Source: Wolfiporia cocos | Lineage: Eukaryota > Basidiomycota > Agaricomycetes > Polyporales > Phaeolaceae | Direction of reading: 5' to 3' | Assembly (NCBI GenBank): GCA_029448655.1 | Contig: JACCLO010000008.1 | Span: 2,790,001-2,854,000, forward strand | DNA length: 64,000 nucleotides | Shown here: one piece after another, positions 56,587-64,000 of the stretch | How positions within the stretch are numbered: the first letter of the stretch is position 1 | How the letters are laid out: the number at the start of each line of letters is the position of its first letter | Position numbers and translations under genes: made by a program | The notes under the pieces: generated by a model | The model's input: the letters and a program-made list of their open reading frames with translations, nothing else | Database searches by the model: none | Told to the model about the DNA's origin: nothing

Positions 56587-57600
56587 GGAGTTCGCCATAC
56601 GAAGTGTTGGCGGCATTCATTCTGCCGATGACCTGGTTGATTGAGCCCACAAGTTCTGCAAATATAATCGGGGCAGTCGAGGATCCAGTGGTTAGCGGAA
56701 CCACATTGTCGACACGGCTGCTCAGGTGAGGGCCTCGCTGGTACCTGTAGGGAAGGGATATCTCGGAGATATTCGTTGTGTTGGTACCTCCAGTGGTGTG
56801 CGGCTCGGTGGAGGTTTCGTGCGGCCCATGTTGGTAGGGAGGCGGTGTCTCGTTCGTGCTCCCTCACACCTCACTCAAACTCCTCGCGGGTAATACTCTG
56901 CACTGAAGGAGATCGTCGAATAGGCGGCGTGCTATTCGCTCTTCGCTGTCGCGCTGTGGTAGCCCTAGGGCTCGTCGGGCGTGCAGGTGGTTCACGTCTC
57001 CCGTTGCCTCCCATACCAGGAATACGTGGCGTCGGGTCTCTAACTCCTGTTCGGCGGGCCCTCTGAGTCTCGGTAGGCAGTGGAAATAATACTCTATCGC
57101 CCTCCATAAAATCAAACGGCCTTGCAACTCGGCGTCGTTCGTCGGGGGTGAAAAAGCGGGCGGGTCGCGGTGTGTATTCGGGTCGACTGGGAGCAACGTG
57201 CTCGCGATCCTCGAAGTCGTTGAGCGCGTGTCGTAGTCGGGCCGTCGTGGTGGCGGCCAATCGGTCGATAAGTCTGTCGGTGAGTAGCTCGAGTCCCTCT
57301 CTCTGCGCTCTGATCTGCCCCTCCATTCGGACGAGGTCCTCGGTGATGTTCTGGTACGAGCTGTAGACATGGGTGAGGTCCTGCGCGATGTCAAAGAGGG
57401 CCGACCAGCCATCGGCTCGGCCAGCAAAAGGTCCCTCGGCCCTGTACCAGAGGAGGGCGTGTCTAATCTGTAGATGCTGGGGGGAGTACCTTCTTGGTGG
57501 CGTACCTCGCGGTCGGCCTTCTCGACGATCTGCATCGCCGGGGGTCGTGGTACGGCGGGGGAGTTGGTGGCGAGTCGTCGACATACTATTACTGTTCTGT
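56587..57600 (-). CDS. family B third ORF region: coiled-coil frame plus zinc-knuckle frame
   Basis: Two overlapping alternative frames lie downstream of the chromodomain. The first (up to 57752, with a likely start MSTTRHQLPRR near 57588; stop 56871) contains a helical, coiled-coil-like segment (VRMEGQIRAQREGLELLTDR) and an Arg/Pro-rich tail. The second (56867 leftward, no ATG) has two zinc knuckles, CRQCGSANHWILDC and CRTCGLNQPGHRQNEC, and is cut by the Tc1 element at 56584. Beyond that element the frame stays open for about 20 codons. The same DNA also encodes the tail of pol in a third frame. The pair resembles a second gag-like nucleic-acid-binding protein. Expression would need splicing or frameshifting. 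Confidence 0.5.
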
Positions 57601-60600
57601 TTTCGAGTGTCGGGGTTGTCCTGACTCTCGTCCTGTGGTAGTCTTTTATCAGCTCCTTGGAGTGCTCCAAGTTCGCCTCGTCTTCCCATGAATTGTCGGC
57701 CGTGGCATAGCCTTTCCACTTGACGAAGTATTGATGCTTCTTTCCTTTCCATCTGTCAGCCAGGATGGCTTCGACCTCGTATTCTTCCTGCCCCTTGATG
57801 ACATCGGGTGGTGGCCATAAGTAATTGGGTCCGTGCACCCTTGTTTCTTTGAATGGTTTTAGTAGGGCGGCGTGGAATACCGGATGAACTTTCCAGCTTG
57901 TTGGTAATTGCAGCCGGTATGTCGTGGGTCCCATCTTTTCTGTGATGGTGAAGGGTCCTTCCCTTTTTGGTGCCAGCTTGTTAGATTCGTAGGGGATAGT
58001 TAGGTTCTTTGCGTCGAGCCAGACCTTATCCCCTTTCTCAAGCTTCGGCATTTCTCTGAGGAACCGCCCTGCCATTCTTTTCTGGGCTAATTCATGCGCG
58101 ATGAATGCCATCTTTCGCGCTTCTTTGATTTTCTTGATCCTGTCGACAGCTGCTGGGACGTTCCCTACTCTGTCATAGTCTGGGAATCCTCTCGGGACGT
58201 ATCCTAAGATTATTTCGAGTGGCGCTGGCCGGTTTTCGGTTCGTCTGGTGTTGTGCGCAAATTCGACGTCAGGCAGTCGTTGTACCCATTGGAACGGGTC
58301 GTTCATGCAATAGATGCGAAGGTACACTTCGATCTGTTGATTCATTCTTTCTGTCTGTCCGTCGGTTTGTGGATGGTACGCCGTGCTCATCGCTGATTCT
58401 GTTCCCTGCAGCTTGCATAATTCCTTGAAAAGCTTTGATGCAAACTGTGGTCCTCTGTCTGAAATGATCTTTCGGGGGATGCCATATAGCGAATAGATTT
58501 TTCGGTGAAATATCTCTGCCGCCCCTTCGCTAGTGATCGTTTTGTCGCATGGGGTGAGGGAGATGGCCTTGGATAGGCCATGATCGACAATCACCATTAT
58601 GGAGTCATACTTTCCGACTCTTGGTAGGTCGGTGACAAAATCGACCGAGCACTGTGAGAAGGGGAGGGCGTCTTCTCGTGTTGGTATTGGTTGCAAAGGG
58701 GGTTTCAGCGGATTCCTATCAGGTTTCATCTGTTGACAGATAGCACAGCCCCGGACGTATTCCGCTATCATTGTTCTCATGTCAGGCCACCAAAAGTGGG
58801 TCGTAACCTGTACTGTTGTACCCCAAATCCCAGGGTGTCCGGCCGGTATCGTGTCGTGGTATTTCGAGATGACGTCCCGTCGAAGGCCTTCATCCTTCGG
58901 CACGTACATCCTGCCCCTGTAGAGCAGTATCCCATCCGTTTGTTGCCATTCATCTGCGGTGGTTCTTGCGGGGAATTCGCCTGTGCCCCCTAAAGCGCGG
59001 ATCGCCTGTTCCGCAGATTCATCTCGATCATTGGCATTCTTGATTCGATCAATGATCGGGATCTGGATTGCGTGGACAACGAGTTCATCTGGAATCATGG
59101 TGATTCCCTCGTTGTCTTCGTTGCTTTCATCCAGGTGGTACAACCTGGAAAGCGTGTCGGCCATGACTAGTTTCCTTCCGGGGACGTGTTGTAATTTCAG
59201 GTCGAATTGCGAAAGGAATAGATGCCATCTCGCTTGTCGCCGATTTAGGCGCTGTGCGCTTCTCCAGTACGTCAGGTTCTGATGATCGCTTCGGATCAAG
59301 ATCCGATGCGGTGCTCCCTCCAACAGGTGCCGCCATTCTTCTAGTGCTCGGACTATTCCGAGTAGTTCGCGATCGTAGATTTCGTAGTTCCGTTCTGTTG
59401 GTGTCAGGGATTGTGAGAGATATCCCACCGGCCGTTCGCTCCCTGTTTCATCTATCTGTTTCAGTACTGCTCCTGTGGCGAACTGAGATGCATCTGTTTC
59501 GAGGATGAACGGTTTCTCCTTGTCCGGTGTTCCTAGTGCGGGCGCCGTCGTGAATGCTTTCTTCATGAATTCGAATGCTGTCTGTTCTTTCTCCGTCCAT
59601 TGGAACCCTGTCCCTGTGACCGTTTTTGTGAGGTCTACCAAGGGTCGGGCGTGCGTAGAGTAATGATCGATAAATTTCCGATAGAAGTTCGCAAATCCTA
59701 GGAAGGATCTGACTTCTTTGAGATTTCGGGGAGTCGGCCACTCCTTAATCCCATTGAGTTTCGCTGGGTCCATCTGGATATTTCCTGGGGTGATGACTAG
59801 TCCCAGGAATTCGACTTTGTCGACACCGAAGGCGCATTTCTCGGGTTTCACAAAGAGATGGTTATCCATCAATTTCTGAAGGATCCGCCGCTCTCGTTCC
59901 TTATGTATTTTCTCGTCTTCTGAGAAAATGAGGATGTCGTCCATATAAACAAGCACCCATCCTTCGAGGATTTCCTCTTTCAGGATTTCGTTCATCATTG
60001 CCTGAAAGGTCCCGGGTGCATTGCACAATCCAAAAAACATAACCGTGGGCTCGTACAACCCTCGGTTTGTTTTGAAGGCCGCTTTCCATTCGTCTCCCTT
60101 TTTGATTCGCACGTTGTTGTATCCCGCTCTAAGGTCCATTTTTGTGAAGATCTTTGCTCCTTTTAGCTTTTCCAGGAGCTCTGAGATCAGTGGTAAGGGA
60201 TAGACGTTCTTTATCGTCCCTTCGTTCAGATATCGATAATCTTGACAGGGTCGTAGGCCGCTGTCTTTCTTTGGGACGAAAAAGAATGGTGACGCCATTG
60301 GGGATTTTGAAGGGACTATGAATCCCTTGGCCAAGTTTTCTTTTAGGAATTCGTCCAGCGCCTGTTGCTCTTTAGGCGAGAGTGCATAGACTTTGCAGTC
60401 TTTCGGCACGAAATCGGGTTTCAATTCGATTGCGTGGTCCCATGGTCTCGATGGGGGGAACGCTGCTGCGGACTCTTTACTGAACACCTTGGCGAAGTCC
60501 AGTAGGTGTTTTGGGACCATCTCCTCAATCGTTCGTTCTGGTTCGGGGGTTTTTTGTGCGAATTCTTGGGATTTCGTCAGCGCTTTCCTGACAGCGTTGA

Positions 60601-61531
60601 TGATTTGTATCTTTGTTCGGAACTTCTTTCGCGTCTCCCCTTTCTTTCCTATGATCCTAGGGTTATCTTTTGCGAAGCGTCGGATCGCTTCGTACTCCTC
60701 GGGAGTATAGAGCCGCTGCGCTGTTTCTTCTGGCTGATCCGTGGATCCGAACCCTTTCTCCCCTCGTTCTGTTTCATCTAGGTCTTCGACCTCTAAGATG
60801 TCGGGGGTGAGGTGTCGTTCAAAAATTATCTGGGCTATTCGCATGCCCGGGATAATTCTATGCGCTTTGTTTGAGTAGTTGAAGACGATGGCTCCGACGT
60901 CTCCTCGGTAGTCCGAGTCTATGATTCCGGCTTGTACTACCAATCCGTGTCTTAAGGTGTTGCCTGATCGTCCGGCCAGCCTTCCATATGATCCCTTTGG
61001 GATCTTCATTTTTACTCCTGTGGAGACGAGTTTCCATCCTCCCGCAGGAATCTCGGTTTCTTCTGCGGCGTAAAGGTCATACCCCGCAGCTTCTTGGGTT
61101 CCCCTTGTTGGAATTTTTCCTTCTGGGGCAACTACCATCTCCACCGTATCCATTCGGATTGTGGCTTCCTGTTTCTTTTCTTCTGCCCCTAGTATCAATC
61201 GTACATCGACTGTTTGGTCCTTCCAGTCGATTGTGGGGTTTTCGTCTTTTAGCCATCCATACCCTAGAATCATATTTTCTGTTCCGATTGATCCTACGAG
61301 GAATCGGACTTTTCGCGTTTTCTGGGTCTTCGGATATCGTAGTAGTATGGTAGCTTCTCGGTCTATTCGCCCATCTTTGTTTTCTGTTCCGTCAACATTT
61401 TTGACGATGATCGGGTTCTTCAAGGGTTGCGTGGGCACCTTGTATTTTTCTACCACTCTGCTGTGGATCAGGTTCGACATTGCTCCTGAGTCGATTAGTG
61501 CATTGCACTTCACGGGTTTTGCCAGCGTCAT
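56864..61531 (-). CDS. family B pol: protease - dUTPase - RT - RNase H - integrase - chromodomain
   Basis: One uninterrupted frame of 1555 codons from ATG 61531, open upstream to the gag end in the -1 frame. Aspartic protease: LIDSGAMSNLIH and ENPTIDW. dUTPase follows: AAGYDLYAAEE, GRSGNTLRHG, AGIIDSDYRGDV, GMRIAQIIF and RGEKGFGSTD. RT: YPLPLISELLEKL, FFGLCNAPGTFQ and YMDDILIF. RNase H: ETDASQFATGAVLK and ERNYEIYDRELL. Integrase: zinc region HDTIPAGHPG...CAICQQMKPD, core Asp in SVDFVTDLP, Asp in KIISDRGPQFA, Glu after TAYHPQTDGQTERMNQ. A true chromodomain follows (YEVEAILADRW, YFVKWKGYATADNSWED). The last 270 residues are low complexity and overlap the third ORF. Confidence 0.96.
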   Translation of the reverse strand: MTLAKPVKCNALIDSGAMSNLIHSRVVEKYKVPTQPLKNPIIVKNVDGTENKDGRIDREATILLRYPKTQKTRKVRFLVGSIGTENMILGYGWLKDENPTIDWKDQTVDVRLILGAEEKKQEATIRMDTVEMVVAPEGKIPTRGTQEAAGYDLYAAEETEIPAGGWKLVSTGVKMKIPKGSYGRLAGRSGNTLRHGLVVQAGIIDSDYRGDVGAIVFNYSNKAHRIIPGMRIAQIIFERHLTPDILEVEDLDETERGEKGFGSTDQPEETAQRLYTPEEYEAIRRFAKDNPRIIGKKGETRKKFRTKIQIINAVRKALTKSQEFAQKTPEPERTIEEMVPKHLLDFAKVFSKESAAAFPPSRPWDHAIELKPDFVPKDCKVYALSPKEQQALDEFLKENLAKGFIVPSKSPMASPFFFVPKKDSGLRPCQDYRYLNEGTIKNVYPLPLISELLEKLKGAKIFTKMDLRAGYNNVRIKKGDEWKAAFKTNRGLYEPTVMFFGLCNAPGTFQAMMNEILKEEILEGWVLVYMDDILIFSEDEKIHKERERRILQKLMDNHLFVKPEKCAFGVDKVEFLGLVITPGNIQMDPAKLNGIKEWPTPRNLKEVRSFLGFANFYRKFIDHYSTHARPLVDLTKTVTGTGFQWTEKEQTAFEFMKKAFTTAPALGTPDKEKPFILETDASQFATGAVLKQIDETGSERPVGYLSQSLTPTERNYEIYDRELLGIVRALEEWRHLLEGAPHRILIRSDHQNLTYWRSAQRLNRRQARWHLFLSQFDLKLQHVPGRKLVMADTLSRLYHLDESNEDNEGITMIPDELVVHAIQIPIIDRIKNANDRDESAEQAIRALGGTGEFPARTTADEWQQTDGILLYRGRMYVPKDEGLRRDVISKYHDTIPAGHPGIWGTTVQVTTHFWWPDMRTMIAEYVRGCAICQQMKPDRNPLKPPLQPIPTREDALPFSQCSVDFVTDLPRVGKYDSIMVIVDHGLSKAISLTPCDKTITSEGAAEIFHRKIYSLYGIPRKIISDRGPQFASKLFKELCKLQGTESAMSTAYHPQTDGQTERMNQQIEVYLRIYCMNDPFQWVQRLPDVEFAHNTRRTENRPAPLEIILGYVPRGFPDYDRVGNVPAAVDRIKKIKEARKMAFIAHELAQKRMAGRFLREMPKLEKGDKVWLDAKNLTIPYESNKLAPKREGPFTITEKMGPTTYRLQLPTSWKVHPVFHAALLKPFKETRVHGPNYLWPPPDVIKGQEEYEVEAILADRWKGKKHQYFVKWKGYATADNSWEDEANLEHSKELIKDYHRTRVRTTPTLENRTVIVCRRLATNSPAVPRPPAMQIVEKADREVRHQEGTPPSIYRLDTPSSGTGPRDLLLAEPMAGRPSLTSRRTSPMSTARTRTSPRTSSEWRGRSERRERDSSYSPTDLSTDWPPPRRPDYDTRSTTSRIASTLLPVDPNTHRDPPAFSPPTNDAELQGRLILWRAIEYYFHCLPRLRGPAEQELETRRHVFLVWEATGDVNHLHARRALGLPQRDSEERIARRLFDDLLQCRVLPARSLSEV

Positions 61532-61620
61532 GATTACCGGGATGAAGAGGGATCGATTCTTCTCGAACGAGGTAATTACATGCGCTGCTTTTTCGGAGGG
61601 TAAGACCGTGGGCTTCCCTC

Positions 61621-63468
61621 CTAGGCAAAATCCTGTTCTTCTACGAGCTGTGCTAGGAGCTCGGGGTTCTTGGCTTTCAGAGCCCTAATTGCTGTGACCG
61701 CTCTGTTAGCGGTGATGTATTCAGTCTCTTCCTCAGAGACTTCTTCAATGCGAGCTTCCTGCTCGGCTTCTTCTTCTTCTGTTTTTCGAGTAGTCCGCCT
61801 AGGGCGGGCTGGCTTCCTCGGCCTCTTCGGACAGTCTCGCGACATATGTCCTGGCTGATGGCAGGTGAAATATTTTCCCTTTTTGATGTGATCGTCCCTT
61901 TCCTGGGTGGTCATTCGATCTACATCCATTGCATTCGGATCTTTTGGTGCGATTGTCTGTGGAGCACTAGTGCGTCCGTTATTCTGGTTCGAGGCTTGCC
62001 AAGCCTTTTTCTTGACAAACGGTTTGTCCCATTTCAAGAATATCTTGTACGTATTTTCATAGTACAAGGCAGCGGACTGCCATTCATCAATGGTCGCTGG
62101 TAGCGGCCGAACGCCGATGATGTATCGGGTCATGTGTTCGGGTAACCCTTTCTCGAAGAGGGTTATGAGCAACGCGTTTCCGTCCGCGCTGTATCGATCG
62201 TACTGAGCCTTTCCGGCCAAGTTGTTGAACTCGGTGATATAATCATCAATGTCCTTCCTGTCCTGGGTTACGTCCAGGATTTTCTTCCGCGCCTTCTGTA
62301 CCTCTTCGATGGCTCCGAAGGCTTTCTGGAAGTCTGCATCAAACTGTGCAAGACTAGGCGGGAAGAATCGTTTCGTCTGGGGGTTCGTATAAACCCGGTG
62401 ATAGTTCTGTTTCCATTGGCCCGTTTTCCCCTTGTTCGAAATATAAGAGAGGATAAAGATTACTCTCTGAACGTCGTTCTGAAATGACGTTTCGTACATC
62501 GTAAACCAGGAATTGCACTGGTTTATGAAGTTCTGCATGTCGGATCGTTCCCCGTCGAATACGTCTGGGGGATTGATCTTTATCATCGGGGGTCGGTAGT
62601 ACGGGTTCGGCGCCAGAGGTTGAGGCTGCGGTGCATTCGGTGGTGGAGGCCCTCCTGGGGGTCCTCCTCCTCCCGGGTATCCTCCACCCGGGTTTCCTGG
62701 ATTTCCTCCGGGGTTCCCTGGGTTCCCTCCAGGGTTTCCTCCTCCGGGGTTCGCGGGGGTTCCTCCTCCGAATCTTCCAGGAGGGGGGGCATTCCCTCCT
62801 CCGAGTCCGAAGTTTCCTCCCAGTCCTCCTCCGCTTGTACCTGCGGATGTTCGTCCAAATAGGCCTGAAGGCCATGTTCCTGGGTTTGTCGTTCCCATTC
62901 CTCCGCTTGGGCTAGTCCAAGACGGATTTCCTCCGCTACCCATTCCGGGTGCGTTCTGTGGGGGGCTTCCAAAGAGGTCTGTTCCTCCAGCCATAGGCCC
63001 AATCCCACTCTGCGCAAAAGCAGATATAAATCCTGGAGGGTCCTGTCCTCCGGTCTGGCTGTTATCTGTTCCTGTAAAGTTTCCAGGATTTCTCCCATCA
63101 TCTCCGATGCGCTCAATTCCTGCCATTCCTGTGGCGCCCGAAGGCTGATTCGTATTTCCATCGGCATCGAAGGTTCTGTTGATGGTTTCGGTTTTGTTCT
63201 CGGTCAACGTCGCGGTTGACATCGGAGGGATTTCTCCGAATCGTTCGAACGCTTCACGCGTTATTTCCCAAGCGGTCGTTCCTGCGGAGGGGTATACTTG
63301 TACCCACTTCGATGCCCTATCTTCTCTTGGAATGACAACAATTCCTCCGCGGTTACGGAAGGCTCCAATGGTGTCAGTCCACTCGTATTGGTTGAGTCTG
63401 TAGACTCCCTGAATGTCCTCGGGCAAGAGTTCAATCAGTCGTGCTGGGAAATCTGGTCCAAATATCAT
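61621..63468 (-). CDS. family B gag
   Basis: 615 residues from ATG 63468 to TAG 61623-61621. Residues about 130-290 are Gly/Pro/Asn-rich. The capsid-like helical domain runs over about 300-480 (PPDVFDGERSDMQNFINQCN, then FFPPSLAQFDADFQKAFG). Near the end is a CCHC-type knuckle whose first Cys is Tyr (YFTCHQPGHMSRDC), so zinc binding is probably impaired. A Glu-rich tail ends in the stop that overlaps the -1 pol frame. Confidence 0.92.
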   Translation of the reverse strand: MIFGPDFPARLIELLPEDIQGVYRLNQYEWTDTIGAFRNRGGIVVIPREDRASKWVQVYPSAGTTAWEITREAFERFGEIPPMSTATLTENKTETINRTFDADGNTNQPSGATGMAGIERIGDDGRNPGNFTGTDNSQTGGQDPPGFISAFAQSGIGPMAGGTDLFGSPPQNAPGMGSGGNPSWTSPSGGMGTTNPGTWPSGLFGRTSAGTSGGGLGGNFGLGGGNAPPPGRFGGGTPANPGGGNPGGNPGNPGGNPGNPGGGYPGGGGPPGGPPPPNAPQPQPLAPNPYYRPPMIKINPPDVFDGERSDMQNFINQCNSWFTMYETSFQNDVQRVIFILSYISNKGKTGQWKQNYHRVYTNPQTKRFFPPSLAQFDADFQKAFGAIEEVQKARKKILDVTQDRKDIDDYITEFNNLAGKAQYDRYSADGNALLITLFEKGLPEHMTRYIIGVRPLPATIDEWQSAALYYENTYKIFLKWDKPFVKKKAWQASNQNNGRTSAPQTIAPKDPNAMDVDRMTTQERDDHIKKGKYFTCHQPGHMSRDCPKRPRKPARPRRTTRKTEEEEAEQEARIEEVSEEETEYITANRAVTAIRALKAKNPELLAQLVEEQDFA

Positions 63469-63502
63469 GTGCCCTTACACCGTGGTAGGTGAGGGTGTGA
63501 TA

Positions 63503-63513
63503 AGCTCGACCTT
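63503..63513 (-). promoter_or_regulatory. family B self-primer binding site (Tf1 type)
   Basis: One nucleotide after the 5' LTR the sense strand reads AAGGTCGAGCT, the exact complement of AGCTCGACCTT at 63849-63839 in the LTR, 35 nt downstream of a TATAAAAA box. Confidence 0.75.
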
Positions 63514-63514
63514 C

Positions 63515-64000
63515 TGTTACGGGTCGAATACCCGTTCGTATATTCGAGTCGCGAATATAGATCGTTCTTCTGCACGTGGGCGTATAGCCGTATGCAAGGC
63601 AAATGCTCGTTAGATGCCTTCGGGTCCTAGGTGAAGTTCCTAGGAGATCGTATAATATCCAATACGCGTTAGAGGATATAATCTGTTCAGGTGCGAGTCT
63701 AATAGAATATAAGACTCGCCTAAGTCCGAGAAGTCAGTGTGCACTTCGAGGACTTAGTCGTTCGGTTGCTCGAGCGAGAAATACTGAGCGTAGTTTCCTA
63801 CGTTTGAGAACGAGTATAAGACTTCTTGTTTATACAACAAGGTCGAGCTGAAGAGCCTCGACGGTAAGTACATGAGTTTTTATACTACGTTAGGTTTCAG
63901 GGGTCAAGTCTGTCCCAGATGTCACCGATACTATCTACGCTATAGTCCCTAACGTTTGATAAGTATGGAATGATATATCTGAGACGATAGATAGGAATGA
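63515..64000 (-). repeat. family B 5' LTR, truncated by window end
   Basis: 486 of an expected 708 bp. TATAAAAA at 63884-63877 (sense) and predicted RNA start at 63849, so R-U5 is about 335 nt. Confidence 0.93.

Larger units (their letters stand above)
52619..64000 (-). mobile_element. family B gypsy chromovirus, right LTR cut by window end
   Basis: Transcribed leftward. The 3' LTR is 52619-53326; the 5' LTR begins at 63515 and runs past the window. Order in sense: 5' LTR, self-primer site, 35-nt leader, gag, protease-dUTPase-RT-RNase H-integrase-chromodomain, an extra ORF region with zinc knuckles, polypurine tract, 3' LTR. LTR identity over the visible 486 bp is nearly complete (one difference noted). 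A Tc1-type element interrupts it at 53445-56584. Confidence 0.95.

Overview
The window is nuclear DNA of a filamentous basidiomycete, most likely an Agaricomycete (Polyporales-like is my inference). The evidence is intron-dense genes with 45-65 nt GT-AG introns, a fungal Zn2Cys6 regulator, a fungal P-type proton ATPase, and LTR retrotransposons of the gypsy type that carry dUTPase domains.

Host genes, left to right: MAM33/p32 mitochondrial matrix protein (-, 166-1252); Zn2Cys6 transcription factor (-, 4134-5375); small alpha/beta-hydrolase-like protein (-, 7497-8344); Old Yellow Enzyme-family oxidoreductase (-, 8713-10198); two tandem paralogous multi-pass membrane proteins of unknown function (-, 22190-23768 and 24612-26196); cohesin subunit SMC1 (+, 27662-32652, 24 exons, with three MluI cell-cycle boxes in its promoter); a 1283-residue disordered protein (-, 32918-36976); plasma-membrane H+-ATPase PMA1 (+, 38311-42730, 19 exons); a 155-residue beta-trefoil-like protein (+, 43845-44478); and UDP-glucose:glycoprotein glucosyltransferase (-, 44678-51080) ending in RDEL.

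Mobile DNA fills 10.4-22 kb and 52.2-64 kb. Family A is a complete gypsy element (13023-21212, 371-bp LTRs with one difference, 5-bp target duplication CATAC). A second, older family A copy lies on + at 52184 and is cut after 64 bp of its leader by a family B gypsy element (52619 to beyond the window end, 708-bp LTR). Family B is itself cut by a 3140-bp Tc1/mariner-type transposon with an apparently intact four-exon transposase (53445-56584). Insertion order was therefore A(+), then B, then Tc1. Three small non-autonomous inverted-repeat elements sit at 10388-12660, and a further repeat family flanks the family A element in inverted orientation.

Main points of the hunt: both gypsy families have a primer-binding site that exactly matches 11 nt at the predicted 5' end of their own transcript, which is the fission-yeast Tf1 self-priming arrangement. 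Both encode dUTPase, but on opposite sides of the protease. Family B carries an extra ORF region with two zinc knuckles downstream of its integrase. Family A needs a -1 shift at A AAA AAA to reach its integrase, and that frame ends inside the LTR. Exon joins were worked out by hand from splice signals and reading frame, and none was checked against transcripts.
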